A program made the position numbers and the translations under genes. Positions 1 to 7,695 of a stretch of 45,373 nt of DNA are shown here, piece after piece; position 1 is the stretch's first letter; every line of letters starts with the position of its first letter. This DNA is from a virus. The notes below the pieces were generated by a model. It did no database searches. It had not been told where the DNA came from and was given only the letters and a program-made list of their open reading frames with translations. The stretch covers positions 1-45,373 of the IMG/VR virus record IMGVR_UViG_3300028428_000084; one strand, 5' to 3'.

Positions 1-29
1 AACAGTAAACAAACATCTCCTACTGACAT
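1..29 (-). CDS. Start of a small membrane protein gene cut by the window edge
   Basis: The ATG at 29-27 follows a strong Shine-Dalgarno (GAGGAGGGTGT) and lies 12 bases after the exonuclease stop. The frame reads MSVGD, then VCLLL, and leaves the window at base 1. Bases 1-16 match 45358-45373 except at one position (A at 2, G at 45359). If these ends are the same sequence, the frame continues without interruption into 45373-45030 and gives a 118-aa protein, described at that entry. The differing base changes one Leu codon to another (TTA/CTA), which is what a real coding sequence with a population variant would show. Confidence 0.75.
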
Positions 30-41
30 ACACCCTCCTCT

Positions 42-998
42 TCAATGACCCATGTTAGCTAATGCCGAACTGTCTAAGTCAGGTTTATGTGACTGGTACT
101 GTTCAGGGTAGTAGTAGTCTGTGACGTACTTTCTAGGTTGGTTGTAGATGTTCTTGCCTTCATAGTAAACGTAATGAATATCTGGGAACTTAATACTAGC
201 AGGGACGTATAACTTAGGTCTCCCTGTTCCCTCCCAACGAGCCACCTGTTTGTTTTTAATTTCCACTGATGGGGGGTGTGGTCTGAATAGGGTGTAGGCT
301 TCATCAAGGCAAGTAAGTGTTCTAGAAGCAGAAACTATTTTTCTGAGTCTTTCTAGTCTCGGCTCATACTTCTCTTTCTCAGCTTTCTCAATGTGGAATT
401 GTTGTGTGTCTTTATGAGTCATCAACCAGTACCCTTGGATGTCAGGATACTTCTCTTTGAAAGACTCAACGTAAGCACCTAACTGAGTAAGGTAACCTCG
501 CTCATCGTTAGTACCACGCTTCTCGCACTGGTCAAAGTAAAATGAACAGGCTGTCTTAGTCTCTAATACAAACACCTCCCCATCAGTGGGGTCTTGACAT
601 AGGAAGTCAATATGCCCTCCTATTCCACAGTAGTTAACTGTTGACTGAGACTCTAGTATCGAGTACCCTAACCTTTTAAGGGTAAACACTACCCATGCCT
701 CAAAGGTATCTCCTACATGGAACAAGTATCTTTGTTGTGGGGTTACTGTTTGACTTCCACCTAGAGGGATAACTCCAAAGTGCCGAGCTAGAATCTCTAG
801 TGCAGGCTGTCGCCCTACCTGAGATAGTCTCCAGACAGTTTGATGGGTGTCGTCCTCTACATATTGTCTAACTAAGGACTGCTCAAACACTTTAGCCGCT
901 TCCTTAGCGTACTGTTTCTCTAGTCTTAACTTAGTCTTTGTACTAGCTTTGTAACTATCGTACTCTTTTAGTAACTGGGGGAATGAAACGTTAAACAT
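42..998 (-). CDS. Cas4/RecB-like PD-(D/E)XK exonuclease
   Basis: 318 aa. The central region shows the nuclease signature: GGHIDF supplies the Asp, VLETKTA supplies the E-x-K, and a downstream YLTQLGAY matches the QxxxY motif typical of RecB/Cas4-type exonucleases. Family knowledge predicts a metal-dependent 5'-3' DNA exonuclease for recombination, processing of replication ends or host DNA degradation. It lies two genes downstream of an ERF annealing protein, so the pair probably forms a phage single-strand annealing module. The start at 998 lacks a clear Shine-Dalgarno and is preceded by a perfect hairpin (1011-1031), so translation may depend on that structure. The N-terminal ~80 residues and C-terminal ~100 residues are unassigned. 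Confidence 0.8.
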   Translation of the reverse strand: MFNVSFPQLLKEYDSYKASTKTKLRLEKQYAKEAAKVFEQSLVRQYVEDDTHQTVWRLSQVGRQPALEILARHFGVIPLGGSQTVTPQQRYLFHVGDTFEAWVVFTLKRLGYSILESQSTVNYCGIGGHIDFLCQDPTDGEVFVLETKTACSFYFDQCEKRGTNDERGYLTQLGAYVESFKEKYPDIQGYWLMTHKDTQQFHIEKAEKEKYEPRLERLRKIVSASRTLTCLDEAYTLFRPHPPSVEIKNKQVARWEGTGRPKLYVPASIKFPDIHYVYYEGKNIYNQPRKYVTDYYYPEQYQSHKPDLDSSALANMGH

Positions 999-1010
999 GG
1001 TAGTAGTAAA

Positions 1011-1031
1011 GGGTACACTTATTGTGTACCC
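1011..1031 (-). terminator. Perfect 8-bp hairpin between exonuclease and preceding gene
   Basis: GGGTACAC and GTGTACCC pair perfectly around a 5-base loop. On the minus strand the stem is followed by TTTACT, a weak U tract. It may be an attenuating terminator or an RNA-processing site that sets exonuclease dose. It lies 13 bases upstream of the exonuclease start, where a Shine-Dalgarno would be expected and none is seen. Confidence 0.5.
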
Positions 1032-1043
1032 ATGAAAGGTTGG

Positions 1044-1448
1044 TTAGAATAGCGGCGACACTACTCGTGACTCTTGTTTTTCGTCAAGGTACAGCGTACC
1101 GGTGTAGTCAGGTGCTTTACTGTTTGTCTGTTGTTTCTCAGAGTTATCAAATAAGAACACTACAACACTATCACCGTGAAAGCGTCCTTTAGCGTAAGCT
1201 ACCATGTTTCCTTTTACTTTCTGTTCTACTTCTAGAGAGCCGTGGTTAATCCATTTACCACCTTCTCCTTTACGAGAGAGACGTAAAGTTGACTTACCAG
1301 TTTCCTTGTCTCGGAAAATTGAAAGGTTGAATGGTTCAACAGACTTATCTACAAGGTTCAGTTTACCAGTGGCTATAACGGGAGAACTATCGTCTAAGTC
1401 TTGTTTTGTCCAGAGACTTACATAACCTAATTTCTGTTGAGCAGTCAT
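1044..1448 (-). CDS. Putative ssDNA-binding/recombination accessory protein
   Basis: 134 aa, unrecognised by direct motif. It is rich in alternating beta-strand-like segments, with many Lys/Arg (LRLSRKGEGGKW) and aromatic residues in the middle, and could be an OB-like or DUF736-like fold. It ends in SRVVSPLF. The two-residue hydrophobic end LF recurs at the C-termini of the neighbouring ERF protein and the ParB-like protein. Good Shine-Dalgarno (GAGGATAAAGAT) before the ATG. Its position between an annealing protein and an exonuclease suggests a role in recombination or replication on single-stranded DNA. This is inference from context. Confidence 0.5.
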   Translation of the reverse strand: MTAQQKLGYVSLWTKQDLDDSSPVIATGKLNLVDKSVEPFNLSIFRDKETGKSTLRLSRKGEGGKWINHGSLEVEQKVKGNMVAYAKGRFHGDSVVVFLFDNSEKQQTNSKAPDYTGTLYLDEKQESRVVSPLF

Positions 1449-1483
1449 ATCTTTATCCTCGTGTTTTGTGGAATGTGCGTTGT

Positions 1484-1960
1484 TTAGAACAGTGTAGCTT
1501 TTTTAGTTTGTTGTTGGGTTGGTGTAGTAGCAACTGGTTTAGATGTAGCAGTGGACTTATGACTCACACCGTCATCTTCTGGTTCAGCTTCACCCGTGTC
1601 CAGACTGAACATCATAAGCAGACCATACTTACGACCTCCTGTTTGTGCTTTATACGTCGCCTTGTCTGAGTTTTTATCAAGAGCATAGCCTAGACTTTCA
1701 ACAGACACACTCTCTTTAGTCTCAGCATCGGTAAGTGTAGTAACTACAACACAGGCACACTCAGAATAATAAGCGTCCTGTCTCTCTACTATTTTACTTT
1801 CCCCTGTCTTGATAGACTGAGTTAAAACACAACCCTCTAGATAAGGTCTTAGTGCATTTAGTATGTCTTCAAGTTGCACATAGTTGTACTTTTGAAAACT
1901 ATTGTAGCCTGACTTCTTAACAGACTTAACCTGTCTTTGAATCTCTAGTAGCTTCTTCAT
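1484..1960 (-). CDS. erf: ERF-family single-strand annealing recombinase
   Basis: 158 aa. The N-terminal region (KKLLEIQRQVKSVKKSGYN, SFQKYNYVQLEDIL) and the later YKAQTGGRKYGLLMMF, DTGEAEPED blocks match the ERF superfamily core, whose members anneal complementary single strands in phage recombination and genome circularisation. The last ~35 residues are a Thr/Gln/Ser-rich linker ending in TKKATLF, resembling the flexible tails by which single-strand-binding proteins dock partners. The ATG overlaps the preceding stop by 4 bases (ATGA), with AGAGGGC upstream, so translation is coupled. The exonuclease and the possible ssDNA-binding protein lie downstream in the same unit. Confidence 0.8.
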   Translation of the reverse strand: MKKLLEIQRQVKSVKKSGYNSFQKYNYVQLEDILNALRPYLEGCVLTQSIKTGESKIVERQDAYYSECACVVVTTLTDAETKESVSVESLGYALDKNSDKATYKAQTGGRKYGLLMMFSLDTGEAEPEDDGVSHKSTATSKPVATTPTQQQTKKATLF

Positions 1961-2313
1961 TTGTTACAGCCCTCTTGTCGTCTTAACTGGTATAAGCAAA
2001 ATAAAGCACGGCATACAGCATGGGTTAGTTCCTCATATGCAATGTGTGCGTCGGACTTAGCGAAGTACATACCCATCATAGAATGGTCAACGAGGTGGTT
2101 AATATGACTCTCTAAGTCTAATTTTTTCCAGTTGTCACGAGGGTAGTCACCACCGTACTCGTCACAATTTTCTGTTAGGACTTTAATAATTTCCCGTAAG
2201 TCATAGACAGATGGAAGTAGAGTCCAGTCCGCATTAAGCTTACTGGACTTACCCCCGTTCTCATTGACCTCTAACTCATGACCTAGTACAGATGTTTCAG
2301 TTGTGTTGTTCAT
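1957..2313 (-). CDS. dATP/dGTP diphosphohydrolase-like protein (DUF5664 type)
   Basis: About 118 aa from the ATG at 2313; a TTG 42 bases upstream is also in frame. The segment KLNADWTLLP, then LREIIKVLT, DNWKKLD, HINHLVDHSMMG and EELTHAVCRALFCLYQL follows the pattern of phage proteins annotated as dATP/dGTP diphosphohydrolase N-terminal domain, an all-alpha relative of MazG-type nucleotide hydrolases with conserved His/Glu/Asp. The likely role is to shift or clean nucleotide pools for phage DNA synthesis. Enzyme activity is not proven for most members. There is no clear Shine-Dalgarno; the leader is an AC-rich tract like that of several neighbours. The gene overlaps ERF by 4 bases. Confidence 0.65.
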   Translation of the reverse strand: MNNTTETSVLGHELEVNENGGKSSKLNADWTLLPSVYDLREIIKVLTENCDEYGGDYPRDNWKKLDLESHINHLVDHSMMGMYFAKSDAHIAYEELTHAVCRALFCLYQLRRQEGCNK

Positions 2314-2342
2314 TTTGTGTGCGTGTGTTTGTGTTCTATTGT

Positions 2343-2744
2343 TTAGTAGTTCCAACGAATTTTACCACGTCTCAGGTCAACGTGAACAAAGCCTCTTTTA
2401 GCCCCATAGCCTAATGCCTTGTCTCCCCAGAACGTATCTAACCACTTCTGGAAGGCATGAATGTCACCTCCGATAGGGTAGATGTCAGCCGCCGACCCGT
2501 TTAGGTGCTGTGAGTTACTCACCCCACCGACTGCTTTATTCACGGCGGGAGGTCTGTACCATGAGGTAACACCGATAGGCTTACCCCACGCCTCTCTTAC
2601 TTTATCTAACTCTTTAGCAAGTTTTACGACATTAGCTTTCACAGCTTCTGTTTTAGGGATACGTCGCGCATCTCGTTGAGTAACTTCCCCTACTGTGAAG
2701 TATTCACTAACCTTAGAGTCCCAATTAGTCCAGTCAATTGTCAT
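2343..2744 (-). CDS. Endolysin, M15 family zinc D,D-/L,D-peptidase
   Basis: 133 aa, a complete single-domain M15 peptidase (Peptidase_M15_3 type). Visible signature: TSWYRPPAVN, then SQHLNGSAADI (zinc-binding His and Asp) and FVHVDLRRGKIRW (the final His ligand). These enzymes cut the peptide crosslinks of peptidoglycan, so this is the probable lysis endolysin acting in the periplasm. There is no signal peptide; export would need a holin or pinholin. The start codon directly abuts the stop of the upstream 80-aa gene, with GAGG as ribosome site. The tiny membrane protein two genes upstream is a candidate partner. Confidence 0.9.
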   Translation of the reverse strand: MTIDWTNWDSKVSEYFTVGEVTQRDARRIPKTEAVKANVVKLAKELDKVREAWGKPIGVTSWYRPPAVNKAVGGVSNSQHLNGSAADIYPIGGDIHAFQKWLDTFWGDKALGYGAKRGFVHVDLRRGKIRWNY

Positions 2745-2987
2745 TTAGTAGTCCTCGTCTTCTAGTTTAGTTTGAGTGGTGATAATTACATCACCCTCTG
2801 GGTTCGTGTTTACGTTAAACAGGAGTTCACCGTCAAACATGATGTCCCAGATGTCTTTAGGTATGACAGTTCTGGTACAGAACCCATCCCCATTGCCAGC
2901 CTCACTTGCTTGTAAGTGCAGACCAAAGAGAACAATTCGCAGTATGTCCGACTGTTCTAGTTCGGACAGTTTAAAGCTTCCAGTCAT
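2745..2987 (-). CDS. Hypothetical acidic protein
   Basis: 80 aa, not recognised. It is soluble and acidic, ending in KLEDEDY, with a predicted helical N-terminus (FKLSELEQSDILRIVLFGLH) and a beta-like C-terminal half. GAAGGG precedes the ATG. It lies between a 30-aa membrane protein and the M15 endolysin and is directly coupled to the endolysin. It could be a lysis-associated or regulatory protein, but nothing in the sequence settles this. Confidence 0.7.
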   Translation of the reverse strand: MTGSFKLSELEQSDILRIVLFGLHLQASEAGNGDGFCTRTVIPKDIWDIMFDGELLFNVNTNPEGDVIITTQTKLEDEDY

Positions 2988-3002
2988 AATTTTTACCCTT
3001 CA

Positions 3003-3095
3003 TTACAGAATAATAGAGAAAACCAACGTAAAGAATATGGTGAACATTACGGCTACCATAAATAAAGCTAACAGGGCTTGTAGTGACTCGTTCAT
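3003..3095 (-). CDS. 30-aa single-pass membrane protein, candidate lysis protein
   Basis: This short frame starts at an ATG after GTAGGAG with 6-base spacing. It encodes MNESLQ followed by an almost wholly hydrophobic helix (ALLALFMVAVMFTIFFTLV) and ends in SIIL. The N-terminus is short and polar, and no soluble domain follows. Placed two genes upstream of the endolysin, it could be a minimal holin/pinholin or a membrane accessory protein. The stretch LLALFMV is identical in the N-terminal membrane segment of the 118-aa protein that ends this transcription unit, which suggests relatedness. Confidence 0.65.
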   Translation of the reverse strand: MNESLQALLALFMVAVMFTIFFTLVFSIIL

Positions 3096-3130
3096 AATTT
3101 TTCTCCTACTGTTGTGTTTGTTGTTGTTGT

Positions 3131-4924
3131 TTAGTGAGCATCTTTCCAACTTTTGCCTACTTTGCAGTCACCCTTCATCTTAACATTAGGTAGGAATGAC
3201 TGAGAGAATAACTCCTTTAGGTCAATAGAGAAGTCTGTAACGTACTCGTCAGACACCTCAAATAGAACCTCGTCGTGTACCATTAGGACAAGCTTAGGCT
3301 TAGGTAGGTTAGGGTATTTAGCCCCATAAAACTCACATAGAATGAGTCCCTGTACCATGAGCATCTTCATAATGCTCGCCTCTGTAGCTTGAATAATGAA
3401 GTTAAACATCTGTCTTTGAGCATGAGCGGAGGTCTTTCTGTCCCCTGAGTCTAACTCAGGATACACCCCACGCCGTCCATAGAGGTCATGAACTACTAGA
3501 CCCTGTTTCCAGACAGCTTGTTTTAGTTTGCCTATAGATGGGAATAGGCTTACCATTTTTTGCTGTAGTGCCTCAGCTTCATCTTTAGAACAACCCATCG
3601 TTTTACCCATTTTCTCAGCACCGGAACCGAACATCACCGAAAAATTGAGGGTCTTACCTTGCGTTCTGGACACACCTAAGAGGTCGGCTGTGACTTGATG
3701 GGGGTCGGCACTATCATTAGAATTGAAGTCATTAGCTAGTGCATGACCATCCTCTGTGTCCCCGTATAAGGCATCTAAGTATTGTGCTAAGATGCGAATT
3801 TGGAAGTTAGAGCAGTCACAACCTACTAAGCTAGAGCCTTCCGGTGCTACAAAAGACGACCGAATTAAGTCACCTGTGTCCCCTGACTTAGGTATATTCT
3901 GGAGGTTAGGTGAACTTGAACTATAACGACCAGTTAAGGTAACTGTTGGGTTAAAGTTGGCGTGTATTCGACCATCCTCTTGTACCCGCTTAAGGAAGCT
4001 TTCCCCGTAGGTAGTGACTAGCTTGTTTATCTCTGAATGCTCAACCAGTAGTTTAGGTAACTCCCAGTCCAGTGTGTCCAGTACCTCTACAGTTGTCATG
4101 GGTTTCCCAGTCTCAGTAAACTCTTTTGGTGTCCAGTTATAGAGAAACTTTAACGCCCAATGTATCTGGTCACTAGAGTTAGGGTTAAACTCTACAAACT
4201 TTTTATACAGGTACAGGTCGTCCTCTTTCCCTAGAAACAAATACTCGTCTAGCTTAGGCTGGCTTTTACCGTCCCAGACTATAGATGGGTCTCTTTCATT
4301 CTTAACTTTAGATGGTGTCTTAGGAGCTACGGGGCAAACCTCTAGAATTTTTTCTAGTAATAGTTGAGCCTGTATCTCTAGGTCTTTGTTTTGGCTTTCC
4401 CACTGCTCCTTGTTTATTAGAACCCCGTTAGTCTCTAGGGCTATGGTAGCCTCTACAGCAGGAAGGTCTATCTGCCTGTAGCATTCATAAGCCTTTTGGT
4501 CTGTTTTGAGTTTTTCCAAGAGATGTTGGTAAACCTTGAGACATATTTCTGAGTCACGAACACAGTAAGGAACTAACTCGTCAATGGTAGCTGTCTCGAA
4601 GTTAGGGCAGTCCATTTTAGGTAAGCCTACTTTATCTCCCCAACTTCTCAAGTCATGTGACCCTGCCGGAAACCAGACATAGGACATTATCATTGTGTCC
4701 TCGTACTGTTTAACCGTAAACCCGTGTTTTCTTAGGACAGGAACATCAAAAGAAGCATTGTGGAAAATGGGAGTAGAGTTAGATAACTTATCCTGTAAAC
4801 CGAGGAAGTCCGGTGGTAAGAACACACCAGATGTTCCGTCTTCATGAAAAAAGGAAACGACCGTGAGAACGTTACCAGTTAAGTCAGTTGTCTCACAGTC
4901 GAATGCACATAGGGACTTATTCAT
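3131..4924 (-). CDS. Family A DNA polymerase with 3'-5' exonuclease
   Basis: 597 aa. The N-terminal DnaQ-like proofreading domain starts with AFDCETTDL (Asp and Glu of Exo I). Polymerase motif A is GCDCSNFQIRIL (about residue 365), motif B is RTQGKTLNFSVMFGSG (about 420-435) and motif C is VHDEVLFE (about 547). There is no 5'-3' exonuclease domain, as in T7 gp5. It is the replicative polymerase, working with the primase-helicase encoded two genes upstream. Oddities are CSNFQ in place of the usual YSQIE in motif A, and Phe at both the dideoxy-selectivity position and the following aromatic position of motif B, where Tyr is common in the second. The start ATG follows AGAAAGTA. Confidence 0.95.
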   Translation of the reverse strand: MNKSLCAFDCETTDLTGNVLTVVSFFHEDGTSGVFLPPDFLGLQDKLSNSTPIFHNASFDVPVLRKHGFTVKQYEDTMIMSYVWFPAGSHDLRSWGDKVGLPKMDCPNFETATIDELVPYCVRDSEICLKVYQHLLEKLKTDQKAYECYRQIDLPAVEATIALETNGVLINKEQWESQNKDLEIQAQLLLEKILEVCPVAPKTPSKVKNERDPSIVWDGKSQPKLDEYLFLGKEDDLYLYKKFVEFNPNSSDQIHWALKFLYNWTPKEFTETGKPMTTVEVLDTLDWELPKLLVEHSEINKLVTTYGESFLKRVQEDGRIHANFNPTVTLTGRYSSSSPNLQNIPKSGDTGDLIRSSFVAPEGSSLVGCDCSNFQIRILAQYLDALYGDTEDGHALANDFNSNDSADPHQVTADLLGVSRTQGKTLNFSVMFGSGAEKMGKTMGCSKDEAEALQQKMVSLFPSIGKLKQAVWKQGLVVHDLYGRRGVYPELDSGDRKTSAHAQRQMFNFIIQATEASIMKMLMVQGLILCEFYGAKYPNLPKPKLVLMVHDEVLFEVSDEYVTDFSIDLKELFSQSFLPNVKMKGDCKVGKSWKDAH

Positions 4925-4930
4925 TACTTT

Positions 4931-5038
4931 CTATTTTTGTGGTTGTGTGTGTTTTTTGTAAGTCCAGACCCAATCACTTCTCCAGAAACGGGGTCTAGAC
5001 TTATGCCCGTATATCCACTCGTCATACTTGTAGTTCAT
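4931..5038 (-). CDS. 35-aa Trp/Tyr/Arg-rich small protein
   Basis: A short frame, missed by length filters, encodes MNYKYDEWIYGHKS, then RPRFWRSDWVWTYKK and ends in HTQPQK. It is rich in aromatic and basic residues. The start overlaps the endonuclease stop (TAATG), and AGGAG lies 8 bases upstream inside the endonuclease gene, so it is probably translated by reinitiation. Function is unknown; the basic aromatic character would suit nucleic-acid or protein binding at the replication complex, being sandwiched between endonuclease and polymerase. Confidence 0.55.
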   Translation of the reverse strand: MNYKYDEWIYGHKSRPRFWRSDWVWTYKKHTQPQK

Positions 5039-5499
5039 TAACTATCTCCTGCATGATAACCTAATACTACACCACCATCACACTTTTTGCATTTGTGAGT
5101 GAGTGGTAGTTCCCCATCGGCTACTTTAAACCAACAGTCAGGGACATCATCCCCATCAGTCATCCAAATATAACCGTGTTTGCTCAACCATTCCCCAATA
5201 GTCAGCCCCGTTAAAGGGTTTACAATATGTTTTGGAGAAGCTAGACACACCCTTAAAAGTGGTCTGTCTGAAATGTCTAAATGACCCATCTTCTCTACCC
5301 ATTCCCGTCTCGGATACCCCTTGTACTCGATGTATATCGGATGTTCCTTGCCCGTTATCACAAAGTCGGGGGTCATCGTTTTTACCAACGTCACAGTGAA
5401 TATCTTCTGACGCTGTTTCAACCGAATTAACATTGGGTTCTTTGTGTGGAACTTGTCTTCTGCTTTCGAGTCGTATTTGCTCGTTGTTTGTACTGTCAT
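5038..5499 (-). CDS. T7 endonuclease I-like junction-resolving nuclease
   Basis: 153 aa. Motifs of the T7 gp3 group are visible: an N-terminal KAEDKF, KTMTPDFVI (catalytic Asp) and PIYIEYKGY (E-x-K). Family members cut Holliday junctions and branched DNA before packaging and help degrade host DNA. A C-terminal CKKCDGG may be half of a metal knuckle. The start at 5499 has a clear AGGAGAT ribosome site. Unusually, the first 344 bases overlap the 3' end of the primase-helicase frame, so either the helicase has a tail encoded in an alternative frame or one frame is disturbed. Confidence 0.85.
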   Translation of the reverse strand: MTVQTTSKYDSKAEDKFHTKNPMLIRLKQRQKIFTVTLVKTMTPDFVITGKEHPIYIEYKGYPRREWVEKMGHLDISDRPLLRVCLASPKHIVNPLTGLTIGEWLSKHGYIWMTDGDDVPDCWFKVADGELPLTHKCKKCDGGVVLGYHAGDS

Positions 5500-7114
5500 T
5501 GTTTGTATCTCCTGTCGTTGTTGTTGTCACAAAGCAACCTGTTTTAGGTATGTAAGTTAACTCACATTCACCTAGCTTACCTGTCGCCCTTTGTTTCACA
5601 ATTCTGATAGTTATTGTCTGGTCATCGTTTTGTACGTCTCTAGCTAAAGATATGACATTGTGTGAGAACCGTTCAATACTACCAGAACCAAAACCGTCGA
5701 ACATTGAAGGGGCTAGTTTTCTGTCTTTGCTCTCACGTCTCTTAGTGTGAGACACCACCAATGAATGATGACCAAACTCTTTACTGAGTTGTAGCATGGT
5801 AGATAGTGTCTGAGACAGTCTTGTAGCTACCTGTGCATCATCAGCGCAAGCCGCCGTTATATTGTCTAATACGACCAATTCTGTTCCATCTGCCCTCACT
5901 GAGTATTCAATGAGTGTCCGTAGCTCATCTACAGACACTGCACCGTTTATGGTACTAACCCGTGCGTACTGAGACACCCTTTCTGCCAAGTCTTTAGCCT
6001 GACTATCAGTCACTTTACTCTCACCTAGACACCCTATAATAGGACGACCTAGAAGCATCCCTGCTACCTTCGTGACCCATTCTCTTGGTGTTTCCTCTAA
6101 CGCCAGTATAAGTACCTGTTTCTTCTGTTGGATAAGGTTCTTAACTATCCATCGGACAGCCGATGACTTACCAACTGAGGGGTCAGCGAACACTGTAGTC
6201 AGTTCACTCTTTCTCAAGGTGAATAATTTGTCAAGGTCTGGGATACCAGTAAGCCCAATGCCCTCATATACACTGGACTTACCTGACATTTCCTCTAGTA
6301 ACCAGTTAGTTACTTGTTCCTGACTTACAATTCCATCATAGTCAGCCTGTTTAGCCTTCTCAAAGTCAGCCTTAAATAGTCTTGAAGCTTCTAGGTTATC
6401 AGTGTGCTGAGTTAGGTACTCATTAGCGTCCTTGTACTGTAACTGTACTCGATAAGCTTGACCCTTCCTGATAATAGACATGACTGCATCGGTAGCGGTC
6501 TCACCTGCCGAGTCATTGTCGAAACACAAATAAATACACTTGAAAGTTTCAACAAACTTAAGGTGCTTCTTAATGAAGTCCTTTGCAGAACCTGCCCCGT
6601 TGGGAACTGAGACAACCGTGTACTCACTACCGAGCATTTGTCTCGCCGCTAGTGCGTCAAACTCGCCCTCAGTTATCACAAGCTTTGTACGCTTACTTGT
6701 GACTGTATTGAACCCGAAAAACTGAACACTCTTATTATCCCCTTCCCAGTAGAACTTCTTTTCAAGGGCATTACGCACCTTCCGAGCTACGGGTTGTCCT
6801 TCCCCGTTGTAATAGGGGAAGACATACTCACTGTGTTCAGCGTCAACCATCACCCCGTATTCTTTACAGACAGTCTTAGTCAGGTTTCTTTTAGCTAAGG
6901 CTTTACACTCTAATTCACGGGGTTCAAAGACCGTTGGCTTAGGTTCTATTCCCCGTATAGCGGCTTCATCACTTAGACTATTGGTACAATTTGGTGTGTA
7001 GCAATGGTGACTGGTTACACCATAGTCTGTGAGACGGTACTTTACCAAATTATCCTTAGAACCACAACTAGGGCATGGAAAATGTCCTATTATTTCTTTG
7101 TTGTACTCAACCAT
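5156..7114 (-). CDS. Primase-helicase (T7 gp4-like)
   Basis: 652 aa by the open frame. Domain order: N-terminal zinc-binding primase (CPSCGSKDN and CYTPNC), TOPRIM (VITEGEFDALAA; LCFDNDSAGE), then a RecA-like hexameric helicase with Walker A ADPSVGKSS (about residue 315) and Walker B ELVVLDNI. It unwinds the fork and makes primers for the family A polymerase. Helicase similarity ends near residue 535 (YIPKTGCF). The remaining ~114 residues lie wholly over the endonuclease gene in another frame and do not look like a helicase tail. A conserved 22-bp element lies 50-70 bases upstream of the start. Confidence 0.92.
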   Translation of the reverse strand: MVEYNKEIIGHFPCPSCGSKDNLVKYRLTDYGVTSHHCYTPNCTNSLSDEAAIRGIEPKPTVFEPRELECKALAKRNLTKTVCKEYGVMVDAEHSEYVFPYYNGEGQPVARKVRNALEKKFYWEGDNKSVQFFGFNTVTSKRTKLVITEGEFDALAARQMLGSEYTVVSVPNGAGSAKDFIKKHLKFVETFKCIYLCFDNDSAGETATDAVMSIIRKGQAYRVQLQYKDANEYLTQHTDNLEASRLFKADFEKAKQADYDGIVSQEQVTNWLLEEMSGKSSVYEGIGLTGIPDLDKLFTLRKSELTTVFADPSVGKSSAVRWIVKNLIQQKKQVLILALEETPREWVTKVAGMLLGRPIIGCLGESKVTDSQAKDLAERVSQYARVSTINGAVSVDELRTLIEYSVRADGTELVVLDNITAACADDAQVATRLSQTLSTMLQLSKEFGHHSLVVSHTKRRESKDRKLAPSMFDGFGSGSIERFSHNVISLARDVQNDDQTITIRIVKQRATGKLGECELTYIPKTGCFVTTTTTGDTNNDSTNNEQIRLESRRQVPHKEPNVNSVETASEDIHCDVGKNDDPRLCDNGQGTSDIHRVQGVSETGMGREDGSFRHFRQTTFKGVSSFSKTYCKPFNGADYWGMVEQTRLYLDD

Positions 7115-7155
7115 CTTTTTACCTGTGTGTTTGTGTTCTCTCGTTCAAAAAAGAT

Positions 7156-7194
7156 ATGTCCCGTTGCAAACTTGTTAAGAACGACACAGGACAT
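7156..7194 (-). promoter_or_regulatory. Conserved 22-bp element in a hairpin, copy 1
   Basis: The core (7161-7182, plus strand CCGTTGCAAA, base, TTGTTAAGAAC) matches 12649-12670 at 21 of 22 positions. Here it is enclosed by a 6-bp stem, ATGTCC with GGACAT. It lies in the short gap upstream of the primase-helicase, where an internal promoter, operator or RNA-processing site would be useful. It does not contain a good sigma70 -35/-10 pair. Confidence 0.5.
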
Positions 7195-7203
7195 TCATTA
7201 TTA

Positions 7204-7695
7204 CTACATCCGTTTAGCTAGAACCAAACGGAGGTTATCCGGGTCAAAGTGAAGGTCTAAGTCCAGTAAACATGACAGAGTAAAGCTACAACAAGTAGGT
7301 GAGCTTGGGGTGTAGGCTATAATGTTCCAGAGGCTAGGTAATACACTTGACCAGTGAAACTTATCCTCACTCTTTGTGAACGCTTTGACTCTCGATAGAA
7401 CACTGTAGTCTTTTAGGACACAGACCAAAGCATGAGCCACTGGTCTTCGAGGCTCTTTCTCAAAGTATATCTGGGTTCCACCACAGTTATAGTCAACCTG
7501 TAAAGTCTCACCTACTTTAAAGCAGACATGAGTTACCATTGAATTTGAGCGTCCTAACACGAACGCTGTAAGTCCTGCTATCCAACCCTTCCAGTCTTCT
7601 GGGTAACAGAAGTAAACCGTAACAGGGGTGACGGCTAAACCAGTTAGGTCTGCATGACTTCCACTAAGACCACGTTTGTCCAGTATCTGCTTCAA
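7204..7695 (-). CDS. Putative permuted papain-like (NlpC/P60-type) hydrolase
   Basis: About 163 aa from a TTG at 7695. The open frame reaches an ATG at 7845, but that would overlap the upstream gene by 182 bases. Segments TPVTVYFCYPEDWKGW, NSMVTHVCFKVGE and, near the C-terminus, PTCCSFTLSCLL resemble the His-first, Cys-last order of permuted papain/YiiX-like amidases found in phages. If so, the His of THV and a Cys of TCCSF are catalytic, and substrates could be cell-wall peptides or protein/lipid amides. The match is by pattern only. The start codon is uncertain because no good ribosome site is seen. Confidence 0.45.
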   Translation of the reverse strand: MKQILDKRGLSGSHADLTGLAVTPVTVYFCYPEDWKGWIAGLTAFVLGRSNSMVTHVCFKVGETLQVDYNCGGTQIYFEKEPRRPVAHALVCVLKDYSVLSRVKAFTKSEDKFHWSSVLPSLWNIIAYTPSSPTCCSFTLSCLLDLDLHFDPDNLRLVLAKRM

